In this document: positions 53,292 through 62,658 of the stretch, piece by piece
Position numbering within the stretch: position 1 is the first letter of the stretch
Layout: each line of letters begins with the position of its first letter
Assembly: GCF_900115815.1 (NCBI RefSeq)
Contig: NZ_FOXV01000014.1
Span: forward strand, 1 to 64,000
DNA from: Roseivivax halotolerans
GTDB taxonomy: Bacteria; Pseudomonadota; Alphaproteobacteria; Rhodobacterales; Rhodobacteraceae
Reading direction: 5' to 3'
DNA length: 64,000 nt
Notes under the pieces: model-generated
Told to the model about the DNA's origin: nothing
The model's input: only the letters and a program-made list of their open reading frames with translations
Databases searched by the model: none
Translations under genes and position numbers: made by a program

Positions 53292-54250
53292 CCGGTTCGT
53301 TCGTCATCTCGCTGGATTTCGAGCTCATGTGGGGCGTGCGCGACCACCGGTCGGTGCAGGACTACGGCGACGCGGTGCTGGGCGGGCGCGAGGCCATCCC
53401 GCACATGCTGGCCCGCTTCGAGGCGGCTGGCGTAAGGGCGACTTGGGCCACTGTCGGGCTCCTGTTCGCGCGAAACCGTGATGAAATGCTGTCATTCGCG
53501 CCCAGAGACCGCCCGGCCTATGAAGACCCTGGCCTCTCCCCTTATGCGGATATCGAGAACCGCCTGATCGGAGAAAACGAACAAGCCGACCCGATGCATT
53601 TCGGTGCATCCCTGATCGACCGGATCGCAGAGACGCCCGGACAGGAACTCGCGACGCATACCTACAGCCACTACTACTGCTTGGAACCCGGCGCGGATGC
53701 GGACTCGTTCGAGGCAGACCTAGCCGCGGCCGCGGCGATCGCGGGACACTCAGGGCACAAGCTTCAGAGCATCGTCTACCCGCGCAACCAGATGTCCGAG
53801 GCGTTTATCGAACGGGGCGCAGGACAGGGAATTACCGCGTATCGGGGTGATGCCCGGGGCTGGCTCTACCGGCCCCGAGCCGACGCGGAGACGACCAGGC
53901 TTTTTCGGCTGGCGCGTTTCATTGACGGTGCCTTGCCACTTGGCCCCAAGCAAGTCGTGCAGCCCGACCACGACGGCCAGGCATGGAACGTACCGGCGTC
54001 ACGCTTCTTCAGACCGTGGTCGAAGAAACTGGCTTTCTACCATGCTTTGCATATCCGCCGGATTGAAACCGAAATGGAGTTGGCCGCGCGGCAAGGAAGG
54101 TGTTATCACTTGTGGTGGCACCCCCACAACTTCGGCCGCAACACGACAGAGAACTTTGTCGGGCTCGACCGTGTGATCGAGTGCTTTAGAAGATGCAGCG
54201 ACGAATTCGGCATGGTGAGCAGAACCATGCATGATTTCACCGTTTCGTAG
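53288..54250 (+). CDS. Polysaccharide-deacetylase-family protein
   Basis: A 320-aa protein of the NodB/polysaccharide deacetylase type. The first catalytic Asp is in FVISLDFELMWG (about residues 5-16), and the metal-binding pair is in HTYSHYYC (about 123-130). A later HPHN (about 285-288) and the C-terminal FRRCSDEFGMV helix resemble longer members. It could remove acetyl groups from the glycan or have a modified activity, given its coupling to an ATP-grasp enzyme. Cytoplasmic by lack of a signal peptide. Confidence 0.83.
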   Translation: MTGSFVISLDFELMWGVRDHRSVQDYGDAVLGGREAIPHMLARFEAAGVRATWATVGLLFARNRDEMLSFAPRDRPAYEDPGLSPYADIENRLIGENEQADPMHFGASLIDRIAETPGQELATHTYSHYYCLEPGADADSFEADLAAAAAIAGHSGHKLQSIVYPRNQMSEAFIERGAGQGITAYRGDARGWLYRPRADAETTRLFRLARFIDGALPLGPKQVVQPDHDGQAWNVPASRFFRPWSKKLAFYHALHIRRIETEMELAARQGRCYHLWWHPHNFGRNTTENFVGLDRVIECFRRCSDEFGMVSRTMHDFTVS

Positions 54251-54273
54251 TCGAACACAGGCCCTGCCCATCC

Positions 54274-55308
54274 ATGTTTGTTTATCTTGGAATATACAGT
54301 GGTCTTGCGCTATCCGCGGTTGGAAACTACCGTCGGCGGAACACTGTCTTTTTCGTTTTGACGGCCGCCCTTCTCGTATGGTTCATGGGGTTCCGCTACG
54401 AGACTGGGTGTGACTATCTGGGATATCGGCACAGGTGGGTCCACTATTTTCCGCCAACCAGCCTGGCTCAGCTCTTTCAAGGCCAAGAAGCCGGCTTTGC
54501 TCTTCTGATGGGGTCAGTGAAGGCGTTAGGACTGGACTACACGTGGTTGAACGTGGCGGCGTCCGCGATCTTGGTGGCATGCTATACTCGTTTTGCCACT
54601 GCACATTCTTTCGCGCCCCTGATATTGGCGCTGCTTTTCCCTGTGATCATTATCCAGCTCGGCATGTCGGGAATACGTCAGGCGCTTGCTGGCGGTTTCT
54701 TGATGCTGTCCTTCAATGCTTTTTCCAGAAAAGAAAGACTTTGGACCGCTATCTGGATACTGATCGGGATGCAATTCCACGCCAGTGTCGTCATGTTCCT
54801 CCCCATCGCGCTGATCGCAGGCAGGCAGATCAACACACTAAGGTTGGCTGCAAGTCTTGCGATCTTGGGCCCGGTCGCAGGTTTACTTCTCGCAGATCGG
54901 TTTGAAACATACGAAAGTCGGTACATTGAGGGGGCGGTCACGTCGGGTGGGGCTATCATCAGATACGCGTTGATTCTTTTGCCGGTGCCGTTCTTTGTAA
55001 CTTACCGTGCAAGCGTCAGAAGGCAGTTCCCTGACGTGTACCCGTTGCTCAAGATGGCTGCTTTGATTATCTTGGCATTGGCACCGCTGGCCGTCTTGTC
55101 CTCAATTGCGCTCCACCGGCTAAATTATTACGTCATGCCATTGTCAATTCTACTTCTTGTATATGTTGGAGCCATAGCATTCAGAAGAGCAAGGCAGGGC
55201 CATATACTCGCTGCGGGTGCCTATGGCGCTTACTCGCTCTTCTGGTTCATGGGGTCCAGTCATGCTCAGTCTTGTTACCTGCCCTATGAGAATACGTGGT
55301 TCCTTTGA
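54274..55308 (+). CDS. EpsG/Wzy-like polysaccharide polymerase
   Basis: A 344-aa membrane protein with about nine to ten helices. The N-terminal region has the family-like segment WFMGFRYETGCDYLGYRHRW (an EpsG family hallmark, FR...G.DY..Y), and later GMSGIRQALAGGFLMLSF with HASVVMFLP. EpsG/Wzy proteins polymerise repeat units in the periplasm. It has more AT-rich codons than the genes before and after, suggesting separate origin. No other polymerase is seen, so this is the likely Wzy. Confidence 0.8.
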   Translation: MFVYLGIYSGLALSAVGNYRRRNTVFFVLTAALLVWFMGFRYETGCDYLGYRHRWVHYFPPTSLAQLFQGQEAGFALLMGSVKALGLDYTWLNVAASAILVACYTRFATAHSFAPLILALLFPVIIIQLGMSGIRQALAGGFLMLSFNAFSRKERLWTAIWILIGMQFHASVVMFLPIALIAGRQINTLRLAASLAILGPVAGLLLADRFETYESRYIEGAVTSGGAIIRYALILLPVPFFVTYRASVRRQFPDVYPLLKMAALIILALAPLAVLSSIALHRLNYYVMPLSILLLVYVGAIAFRRARQGHILAAGAYGAYSLFWFMGSSHAQSCYLPYENTWFL

Positions 55309-55388
55309 TTAGGTTCCAGCGATCCAAGCAGCCATCCATCCGCTTTTGCATATAACATTTCCGATGCCAATTTGATGGGAGTGAGATA

Positions 55389-55959
55389 ATGATAGTTTCG
55401 ATGACCAGATGCTACGGCCTCCGCCTCATCGAACCTCGTCGCTTCGGCGACCATCGGGGCTTCTTCGCTGAGACCTGGAACCGCCGCTCCTACAAAGACC
55501 AGTGCATCGCCATCGACTGGGTGCAGGACAACCACTCCCTCTCTGCCACGCCAGGCACCCTCCGCGGCATGCTTTTAGGCTCCGCCCCATGCGCGGGCCA
55601 AGCTGGTGCGCTGTGGCCGCGGCCGGCTCTTTGACGTGGTCGTTGATCTGCGCCGCGGGTCGCCGACCTTCGGGCGATGGGAAGGCTTCGAGCTCAGCGC
55701 CGAGAACGGCCAGCAGCTCCTGGTCCCCGCTGGCTTCGCCCATGGCTTCGTCACCCGCGAGCCGGAGACCGAGATCGTCTACAAGCGCTCCGACTACTAC
55801 GCCCCCGAGGCCGAGGGCGCGGTGGCCTGGGATGACCCGGAGATCGGCATCGATTGGGGCCTCGGCGGAGCCGACCCGATCCTGTCGGAGAAGGACCGGG
55901 CCGCGCCACGCCTCGGGGATTTCGACACGCCGTTCACCTATCAAGAGGGCGGGGCATGA
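55389..55959 (+). pseudogene. rfbC: dTDP-4-dehydrorhamnose 3,5-epimerase, frameshifted
   Basis: The first frame runs MIVSMTRCYGLRLIEPRRFGDHRGFFAETWN...TPGTLRGM (55389-55571), then continues out of frame. The true C-terminal part (APPHARAKLVRCGRGRLFDVVVDLRRGSPTFG...) resumes in the +1 frame to the TGA at 55957-55959. The break falls at 55572-55577, where the normal RGM-H-F-Q motif should be; two bases appear lost, removing the catalytic His. Without it RmlC is inactive unless a frameshift suppressor, a second copy or a sequence error is involved. rfbB overlaps its end by ATGA. Confidence 0.85.
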
Positions 55960-56996
55960 AGATCCTCGTCACCGGCGGGGCCGGGTTCATCGGCTCCGCC
56001 GTCGTGCGCCAGGCCGTGGCCGAGCGGCACGAGGTGGTGAACCTCGACGCGCTGACCTATGCCGCAAACCTCGAGAGCCTGGCCGTCGTCGCCGTCAGCC
56101 CGCTCTACACGTTCGAGAAGGCGGATATCCGCGACCGTCCGGCGCTCGACCGGATCTTCGCCACCCACAGACCCGATGCCGTCATGCATCTGGCGGCAGA
56201 GAGCCATGTCGATCGCTCCATCGACGGCCCCGGGCTTTTCATCGAGACCAACGTCACCGGCACCTTCAACCTGCTCGAGGCTGCGCGCGCCCACTGGCAG
56301 GATGTGGGCCGGCCTGAAGGCTTCCGCTTTCACCACATCTCGACCGACGAGGTCTATGGCAGCCTCGGACCGACCGGCAAGTTCACCGAAGACACGCCCT
56401 ACGACCCGCGCTCGCCCTACTCCGCCTCCAAAGCCGCCTCGGATCACCTCGTTCGCGCCTGGGCAGAGACCTACGGGCTGCCGGTGGTGCTCTCGAACTG
56501 CTCGAACAATTACGGCCCTTTCCACTTCCCCGAGAAGCTGATCCCCGTCGTCATCCTGAACGCGCTGCATAGCCAGCCGATCCCGGTCTATGGCGCGGGG
56601 CGGAACGTGCGCGACTGGCTGTATGTCGAGGATCATGCCGACGCGCTCTTGACGGTCCTGCAAGACGGGGCCCTCGGGCGCAGCTACAATATCGGCGGGA
56701 ACAACGAGCGCGCCAATATCGATCTTGTCCGGGATCTCTGCGCCATCCTCGACCGCTTGCGCCCGGACGCCGCGCCGCACGGCGATCTCATCACCTTCGT
56801 CGCGGACCGCCCGGGCCACGATCTGCGCTACGCCATCGACGCAAGCCGGATCCGGGACGAGCTCGGTTGGCAGCCTTCCGTCACCTTGCAGGAAGGCCTC
56901 GAGCGGACCGTGCGCTGGTATCTCGAGAACGAGGACTGGTGGCGTCCGCTTCTGAGCCGCGACGGCGTCGGAACGCGGCTGGGGATCGGCTCATGA
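55956..56996 (+). CDS. rfbB: dTDP-glucose 4,6-dehydratase
   Basis: A 346-aa extended SDR and second step of dTDP-L-rhamnose synthesis. The NAD motif is [13 protein letters not shown] (about residues 7-19). [10 protein letters not shown] and the Y-S-A-S-K catalytic pair (about 160-164) are present, with the active-site Asp-Glu in [19 protein letters not shown] and [15 protein letters not shown] are characteristic of RmlB. Starts by ATGA overlap with rfbC and ends in overlap with rfbD. Confidence 0.95.
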   Translation: MKILVTGGAGFIGSAVVRQAVAERHEVVNLDALTYAANLESLAVVAVSPLYTFEKADIRDRPALDRIFATHRPDAVMHLAAESHVDRSIDGPGLFIETNVTGTFNLLEAARAHWQDVGRPEGFRFHHISTDEVYGSLGPTGKFTEDTPYDPRSPYSASKAASDHLVRAWAETYGLPVVLSNCSNNYGPFHFPEKLIPVVILNALHSQPIPVYGAGRNVRDWLYVEDHADALLTVLQDGALGRSYNIGGNNERANIDLVRDLCAILDRLRPDAAPHGDLITFVADRPGHDLRYAIDASRIRDELGWQPSVTLQEGLERTVRWYLENEDWWRPLLSRDGVGTRLGIGS

Positions 56997-57835
56997 GCAT
57001 CCTGGTGTTCGGACGCTCGGGCCAGGTCGCAACCGAACTTGCGACATCGCCCGATGTCATCGCGCTCGGGCGCGCGGCCTGCGATGTGACCGACGCGGAT
57101 GCCATCCGCGCCGCGATCGAGAGCCGTGCGCCCAAGGCCATCATCAACGCCGCCGCCTATACCGCCGTCGACCGCGCCGAGGCCGAGCCCGACGCGGCCG
57201 CGGCCCTGAACGCGCGTGCGCCCGCCGTCATGGCAGAGGTCGCCGCCGCGCGCGGCATTCCCTTCGTGCATATCTCGACCGATTACGTCTTCGACGGGTC
57301 GGGCGATGCCCCTCGCGCGCCGAACGCCGTGCCTCGACCCCTCAATGTCTACGGGGCCACTAAGCAGGACGGCGAAGAGGCGGTCCGCGCGGCGGGCGGC
57401 CCTCATGCCATCCTGCGCACCTCTTGGGTCTTCTCGGCGCATGGCGCGAACTTCGTGAAGACGATGCTGCGCCTTGGCGCGGAGCGGGACGCGCTGAGCA
57501 TCGTCTCCGACCAGATCGGCGGGCCCACCCCGGCCCGCGCCATCGCCGAGGCCTGCCTCAAGATCGCAGCGCAGCTCTCTGACAACACGGAGCTTTCCGG
57601 CACATACCACGTCTCGGGCGCGCCGGATGTCAGCTGGGCGGACTTCGCCCGCGCGATCTTCGAAGCGGCTGGGCTCGATTGCACCGTGACCGACATCCCG
57701 ACCTCGGCTTATCCCACCCCGGCGGCGCGTCCGCTCAATTCCCGTCTCGATTGCGCCGCGACCGCCGAGGCCTTCGGCATCGGCCGGCCCGACTGGCGCG
57801 CGCATCTCGATCTCGTTCTGAAGGAGCTCGCATGA
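56993..57835 (+). CDS. rfbD: dTDP-4-dehydrorhamnose reductase
   Basis: A 280-aa SDR, final step of dTDP-L-rhamnose synthesis. N-terminal [14 protein letters not shown] is a short variant of the usual GxxGQxG motif. [26 protein letters not shown] and YGATKQDGE (YxxxK) are typical of RmlD. Its ATG overlaps the rfbB stop and its stop overlaps the rfbA start, giving a fully coupled rfbB-D-A block. Confidence 0.93.
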   Translation: MSILVFGRSGQVATELATSPDVIALGRAACDVTDADAIRAAIESRAPKAIINAAAYTAVDRAEAEPDAAAALNARAPAVMAEVAAARGIPFVHISTDYVFDGSGDAPRAPNAVPRPLNVYGATKQDGEEAVRAAGGPHAILRTSWVFSAHGANFVKTMLRLGAERDALSIVSDQIGGPTPARAIAEACLKIAAQLSDNTELSGTYHVSGAPDVSWADFARAIFEAAGLDCTVTDIPTSAYPTPAARPLNSRLDCAATAEAFGIGRPDWRAHLDLVLKELA

Positions 57836-58701
57836 CACAGCGCAAAGGCATCATCCTCGCCGGGGGCTCCGGCACGCGGCTCTACCCGATCACGATGGGC
57901 GTCTCGAAGCAGCTCCTGCCGGTCTACGACAAGCCGATGGTCTATTACCCGCTCACGGTCCTGATGCTGGCCGGTATCCGCGAGATCTGTGTCATCACCA
58001 CGCCCGAAGACCAGGCGCAGTTCCAGCGCACGCTCGGCGACGGCTCGCAATGGGGGATCAGCCTCACCTATATCGAGCAGCCCTCCCCGGACGGGCTGGC
58101 GCAGGCATATCTCCTTGCGCGCGACTTCCTGGATGGGGCGCCCTCGGCGATGGTGCTCGGCGACAACGTCTTCTTCGGCCACGGCCTGCCCGAGCTCCTC
58201 GCAGAGGCCGATGCGCGCACCACCGGCGGCACGGTCTTCGGCTACCGCGTCTCGGACCCCGAGCGCTACGGCGTCGTCGATTACGACGCGGACGGGCGCG
58301 TGACCCAGATCATCGAGAAGCCGCAGAAAGCGCCCTCGCCCTACGCGGTCACGGGCCTCTACTTCCTCGATGGCAGCGCGCCCGAGCGCGCCGCCACCGC
58401 AACCCCGTCGGACCGCGGCGAGCTCGAGATCACCTCGCTTCTCGAGACCTATCTCGAGGATGGTCTGCTCGACGTGCGCCGGATGGGCCGCGGCTATGCC
58501 TGGCTCGACACAGGCACCCACGGCAGCCTCCTCGATGCGGGCAACTTCGTCCGCACCCTCGTCCAGCGCCAGGGCCTGCAGATCGGCAATCCCGACGAGA
58601 TCGCATATGAGGCCGGGTGGATAGATAAAGAGCAGCTTCGATTGAGGGCAGAAAAATTTAGAAAGAATTCATACGGTCAATATTTATTATACCGCTTTTA
58701 G
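57832..58701 (+). CDS. rfbA: Glucose-1-phosphate thymidylyltransferase
   Basis: A 289-aa nucleotidyltransferase producing dTDP-glucose from glucose-1-phosphate and dTTP, with allosteric feedback by dTDP-rhamnose in this family. The N-terminal [31 protein letters not shown] is the canonical nucleotide-binding loop (here described, positions 11-41). [12 protein letters not shown] and the metal-site Asp in [15 protein letters not shown] match RmlA. The last 25 codons are AT-richer than the rest, where the rml block meets the following degenerate DNA. Confidence 0.94.
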   Translation: MTQRKGIILAGGSGTRLYPITMGVSKQLLPVYDKPMVYYPLTVLMLAGIREICVITTPEDQAQFQRTLGDGSQWGISLTYIEQPSPDGLAQAYLLARDFLDGAPSAMVLGDNVFFGHGLPELLAEADARTTGGTVFGYRVSDPERYGVVDYDADGRVTQIIEKPQKAPSPYAVTGLYFLDGSAPERAATATPSDRGELEITSLLETYLEDGLLDVRRMGRGYAWLDTGTHGSLLDAGNFVRTLVQRQGLQIGNPDEIAYEAGWIDKEQLRLRAEKFRKNSYGQYLLYRF

Positions 58702-58735
58702 CTGAATATGTCTTTGAAAAGGCTCGTTTCTTGAA

Positions 58736-58906
58736 CTCGATCGCGTTAAGGGCTTTGAAGGACGAATCGAGACCTACCACACAAAGCCAGATGGAACTCC
58801 TCGAAAGCTGATGGACGTCTCACGTCTGCGGGACATGGGCTGGCAGGCGTCAATCGAGCTCGAAGAAGGCTTCCGCGACACCTTCCGGTGGTTTTTCGCT
58901 CACTAG
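58736..58906 (+). pseudogene. fcl: C-terminal remnant of GDP-L-fucose synthase
   Basis: A frame without a start codon encodes, in order, VKGFEGRIE, HTKPDGTPRKLMDVSRL and RDMGWQASIELEEGFRDTF, followed by RWFFAH and TAG (58904-58906). The KPDGTPRKLxDVSRL...GW...LEEG pattern is the C-terminal end of GDP-L-fucose synthase (Fcl/WcaG). The remaining roughly 270 codons are missing and no gmd is present, so this is a deletion remnant left by recombination behind rfbA. Confidence 0.75.
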
Positions 58907-58949
58907 GACGCATTTCGCGGCTTAAACCTGCCGCAGTTTAATGTTCAAG

Positions 58950-58974
58950 GGTCAGCCGTCTCGCTGACCTTTTT
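58950..58974 (+). terminator. Intrinsic terminator after the fcl remnant
   Basis: GGTCAGC and GCTGACC form a 7-bp stem with a 6-nt loop (CGTCTC), immediately followed by TTTTT. It lies 43 bp after the fcl-remnant stop and probably ends the rfb/fcl transcript. Confidence 0.8.
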
Positions 58975-59531
58975 CATTTTCAAGGTCTTTTTCTGTGCGG
59001 GCATGTCACGGGTGTAGGCCACCGCTTCATAGAACGAAACTGGTTTACACCACCTCCTGTAAGTGCCTGATTTTGCTCAAGCCGAGGATGGCAAGTTTAC
59101 GAAAATACTCAATGAAATCAACGCTGAGCACGGCTTGCAAATCCGTCTACAAACGATTTGTGCACCCTAAGATCAAACCGAACGACATGTAGCGCACAGA
59201 TCAGCAAATACGGCCGGCGACGAGTCCTTGGCACCAGACGGATCGTGGTGGATCCACGTGAAAATCGTGGATTGCTGATCGTTTCAATACCTTAGCAGGT
59301 GGCAGCGAACACGGTAAGACGCTAGCTCCGAACGTATGGCGGCAGAGATCGTAGGTCTGGAAGCTCCTGAGGCGCTCATTGAGTACTCCATTTATTGCAC
59401 AATACTTTAGCGCTCAGTCAGAGTACGCGGTGCTCTGCGAGGCAACGACCTTGACCTTTGGGCTAGAATGGTGTGAACACAACCAGGGGTGAATCATAGA
59501 ACAATCCATTTACAGGCGTTCGGTATCTAGT

Positions 59532-59548
59532 CAGTGTCACTGACACTG
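59532..59548. promoter_or_regulatory. 17-bp palindrome upstream of the WecA-like gene
   Basis: CAGTGTCA and TGACACTG flank one C: perfect 8-bp arms. It is located 150 bp before the start at 59698, a plausible operator position. No regulator is next to it. Confidence 0.45.
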
Positions 59549-59697
59549 CCCTTTCCGATGATAAAGTAGCGTGGGCGCCGAGTCGCTCGATCGGCACGTG
59601 ACAAAAAGGCAAAGCCGTCCTTCGCTAGGTGGCATCTGGGCGGCGATGACGACATCCGCAAATAAATACTAAATTCTTCAATAGTAGATTTCAGATT

Positions 59698-60861
59698 ATG
59701 GACAATATTCTCAAAAGCTTGGCGCTCACTTTTGACGTTGCTCCGCTTGTGTTCGCGATGACACCGTTCATCGCCCTTCTCCTCTGCTCATTGCTCATCT
59801 CGCTGCGACCCGCACTTTCTCGTTTTTGGCGCGAACGCGGCGATGCGTCTGCCGTGCAAGCGTCGCACGAAGGAAATCCGCCGCGTTGCGGCGGGCTGGC
59901 GATTTTCGCAGCGATCTGCCTGTCCGCCGCATGGCTCGGCACATCGGAGATGTCGGTTGCGCTCCCGCTGCTTCTGTCCGCACTCCCCGCCGTTGTCGCC
60001 GGCACGATCGAGGATTTCGGATATGGTGTCAGCCCGCTCGGCCGGCTGGTCGCATCCGCGGTCGCCGCCATTTGTGCAATCTGGCTGTGCGGGCTTTGGG
60101 TCCCACGGTCCGATATTGTCGTTCTTGATACCTTCATGCAGATCCCGGCGGTTGCTATCCTGATCACCGTGTTCTTCTCCGCAGGGTTCTGTCATGCGCT
60201 CAACCTCACGGATGGAATGAACGGTCTGGCGTCCACCGTCATCGTGTCCGGTGCGATCGGACTGGCCGCGGTTGCGTCCCTCGAGGGACAGACCGAGGTT
60301 GCGCTCTTTGCCCTGCTTCTTGCGGCGGCGGGCATCGGCTTTTTCCTTCTGAACTGGCCGTTCGGCCTGATCTTCTTGGGTGATGCCGGGTCTTACGGGC
60401 TTGCTCACCTTCTGATCTGGTGCGCGTTTATTCTTGCCTGGACGTCAGACGCAATCGCGATCCCGGCACTGCTTCTCATCCTTTTCTGGCCGTTCGCGGA
60501 CACCACTCATACGATTGTGCGTCGCCTTTTGTCCGGCGCGCGCGTGGCCGCGCCTGATCGATTTCACATGCATCAGGTACTCCGCCGGAGCCTTGAAATC
60601 ATGTGGCTTGGCCGCGGCAACAAGCGCGTGTCAAACCCGGTGACAAGCCTTTTCCTGATACCGTTGATCATGTCCCCCGTGGCGCTGGGTATCGTACTTC
60701 ACGATCAGCCGCTCCTGTGCTGGATTGCATTTGTCCTGTGCGGATTGGCATTCACGATTCTACATCGGTCGCTGGTCATCTTCACCAAGCGACACGACCG
60801 CATGAGCCGGCGTCGCCGCGAAGTATCAGTGGCCCGACTCAGGGGCCTCGAGAGCACTTAG
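59698..60861 (+). CDS. WecA/MraY-family undecaprenyl-phosphate sugar-1-phosphate transferase
   Basis: A 387-aa integral membrane enzyme that starts polysaccharide assembly by moving a sugar-1-phosphate from a UDP-sugar to undecaprenyl phosphate. About ten helices. Diagnostic are NLTDGMNGLAS (about residues 170-180) and FLGDAGSYGLA (about 220-232), and the later cytoplasmic PDRFHMHQ motif. A C-terminal basic tail (HDRMSRRRREV) would face the cytoplasm. It is likely the priming glycosyltransferase of this locus. No Shine-Dalgarno is clear. Confidence 0.9.
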   Translation: MDNILKSLALTFDVAPLVFAMTPFIALLLCSLLISLRPALSRFWRERGDASAVQASHEGNPPRCGGLAIFAAICLSAAWLGTSEMSVALPLLLSALPAVVAGTIEDFGYGVSPLGRLVASAVAAICAIWLCGLWVPRSDIVVLDTFMQIPAVAILITVFFSAGFCHALNLTDGMNGLASTVIVSGAIGLAAVASLEGQTEVALFALLLAAAGIGFFLLNWPFGLIFLGDAGSYGLAHLLIWCAFILAWTSDAIAIPALLLILFWPFADTTHTIVRRLLSGARVAAPDRFHMHQVLRRSLEIMWLGRGNKRVSNPVTSLFLIPLIMSPVALGIVLHDQPLLCWIAFVLCGLAFTILHRSLVIFTKRHDRMSRRRREVSVARLRGLEST

Positions 60862-61218
60862 ATCTGGGTGTTTTGCGTCCGCGAAAAATGATTGGACCGA
60901 TCTGCTTCGTTGACGTTTAAAGCATCGCTGTCTCGAATAAATTTCTAAAGGCCGGATGCCACATTGCCCCTGGTTGGTGCTGCATCCAACGCACGCCCGA
61001 AGTGAAGCTCCTGTTCCCTGTGGCCCCAGCCAGCAGCAGACGTAGGCAGGGGAACCACAACTCGCGTCCGTCTATGAGAACGACTCGCCACAGAGTTGCG
61101 CCTGCAAGTCCTATCGGTTTCAAAGTGACTACGAGAAATCGTTCAGTATGGGACGCGAGGACAACGGCCCTCGTCGCTACAAGCCACAAAACAAATACTC
61201 TGAAACTTTAGGTCTTCA
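60862..61218. other. Gene-free gap upstream of manC
   Basis: A 357-bp interval between the WecA-like gene and manC. I see no supported coding region and no strong hairpin with a T-run. A short A/T-rich run near 61130-61215 may hold the manCB promoter; TTTAGGTCTTCA before the manC ATG supplies the ribosome-binding site. Confidence 0.5.
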
Positions 61219-62658
61219 ATGTCCATTACCCCTATCCTTCTCTGCGGCGGCTCGGGAACGCGCCTCTGGCCATTGTCCCGCAAGTCCTACCCCAAGCAAT
61301 TTGCCGACCTTCTTGGTGAAGAAAGCCTGTTCCAGGCTTCTGCACGCCGCTTGCAGGGCGACGGTTTCGCGGCGCCGGTGATCCTGACGGCGAACGATTT
61401 CCGCTTCATCGTCACCGAACAGCTCGCCGCCGTGGAGCAAGCCGCGCAGGGCATCCTGATCGAGCCCGAAGGGCGGAACACCGCCCCTGCGATCGCGGCG
61501 GCGGCGCTTTGGCTTGTCGCGCGAGAACCCGAAGCCATGATGCTCGTCGCCCCGTCCGACCACGCGATCCCGGACCCGCAGGCGTTCCGCGCAGCCGTCG
61601 CAGCCGCCCTGCCCCGTGCGGAGGCCGGCGATATCGTGACCTTCGGCATCGCCCCGACCCGGCCCGAGACAGGGTATGGGTATCTCGAGCTCGCGAGCGA
61701 TGCGGCACCCGCGGCAGACTCGCCCCAGCCACTCGCCCGCTTCGTCGAAAAGCCCGATCTCGCCCGCGCCGCGGAGATGCTCGCCGCCGGGCGGTATCTC
61801 TGGAATGCCGGGATCTTCCTCTTCTCCGCGCAGACCATGATCGACGCGTTCGAGACCCATGCGCCAAAGATGCTGGCCAAGGTCCGCGAGGCCGTGACCG
61901 GCGCGGCGCAGGATCTGTCCTTCACCCGTCTGGCCGCCGATCCCTGGGACGGGGTCGAGGATATCTCCATCGACTATGCGATCATGGAGAAGGCGACCAA
62001 CCTCGCCGTGATGCCGTACAAGGGCGCGTGGTCCGATCTCGGAGGCTGGGACGCGGTCTGGATGGAATCCGAGCCTGACGCGACCGGCACGGTTACATCC
62101 GACCACGCGACCGCGATCGACTGCACCGACACGCTTCTGCGCAGCGAGTCGCCCGAGGTCGAACTCGTGGGCATCGGGCTGACCGACATCGTCGCCGTCG
62201 CAATGAACGACGCGGTGCTTGTCGCCCACAAATCCGAAGCGCAGCGTGTCAAGGAGGCCGTCTCGGCGCTGAAAGCCCGCGGCGCGGCGCAGGCCACGAG
62301 CCTTCCCATCGACCACCGCCCCTGGGGCTGGTTCGAAAGCCTCGTGACCGGAGATCGCTTCCAGGTGAAACGCATCCACGTCAATCCAGGCGCGGCCCTG
62401 TCGCTGCAGAGCCATCACCACCGCTCCGAGCACTGGATCGTCGTGCAAGGCACCGCGAAGGTCACCGTGGACGACGACGAGGTCCTGGTGACCGAGAACC
62501 AGTCCGTCTACATTCCGCTCGGCGCGGTCCACCGGATGGAAAATCCCGGCAAGGTGCCGATGGTCCTGATCGAAGTGCAGACGGGCCGTTATCTCGGCGA
62601 GGATGACATCATCCGCTACGACGACGTCTATGCGCGCGGACCGGGAGCCAAGGGATGA
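61219..62658 (+). CDS. manC: Mannose-1-phosphate guanylyltransferase / mannose-6-phosphate isomerase
   Basis: A 479-aa bifunctional type II enzyme (ManC/AlgA) making GDP-mannose and interconverting Man-6-P with Fru-6-P. The N-terminal nucleotidyltransferase starts LLCGGSGTRLWPLSRKSYPKQ (positions about 8-27), contains FVEKPDLARA, and ends near residue 340. The C-terminal cupin isomerase has RPWGWFESL and QSHHHRSEHWIVVQGTAKV, with the metal-binding His and Glu. Overlaps manB by ATGA. Confidence 0.95.
   Translation: MSITPILLCGGSGTRLWPLSRKSYPKQFADLLGEESLFQASARRLQGDGFAAPVILTANDFRFIVTEQLAAVEQAAQGILIEPEGRNTAPAIAAAALWLVAREPEAMMLVAPSDHAIPDPQAFRAAVAAALPRAEAGDIVTFGIAPTRPETGYGYLELASDAAPAADSPQPLARFVEKPDLARAAEMLAAGRYLWNAGIFLFSAQTMIDAFETHAPKMLAKVREAVTGAAQDLSFTRLAADPWDGVEDISIDYAIMEKATNLAVMPYKGAWSDLGGWDAVWMESEPDATGTVTSDHATAIDCTDTLLRSESPEVELVGIGLTDIVAVAMNDAVLVAHKSEAQRVKEAVSALKARGAAQATSLPIDHRPWGWFESLVTGDRFQVKRIHVNPGAALSLQSHHHRSEHWIVVQGTAKVTVDDDEVLVTENQSVYIPLGAVHRMENPGKVPMVLIEVQTGRYLGEDDIIRYDDVYARGPGAKG

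Larger units (their letters stand above)
58907..59697. other. Gene-poor, degenerate region upstream of the WecA-like gene
   Basis: About 790 bp with lower GC and no supported gene. It holds the terminator at 58950-58974 and a 35-codon frame at 59063-59170 (VPDFAQAEDGKFTKILNEIN..., then a stop) that could be a fragment of an unidentified gene. A pair of 9-bp inverted repeats GATCAGCAA/TTGCTGATC (59199-59207 and 59272-59280) encloses a GTGGATCCAC palindrome, and a further palindrome lies at 59532-59548. It may contain the promoter of the following gene. Confidence 0.5.

Noticed and set aside
58995-59192. 65-codon frame in the region after the fcl remnant
   Set aside because: No motif, no ribosome-binding site, a Cys/Lys-rich composition unlike the neighbours; more likely degenerate DNA.
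60917-61189. 90-codon minus-strand frame before manC
   Set aside because: No start signal or similarity; it sits in the promoter region of manC and has no conserved pattern I can see.
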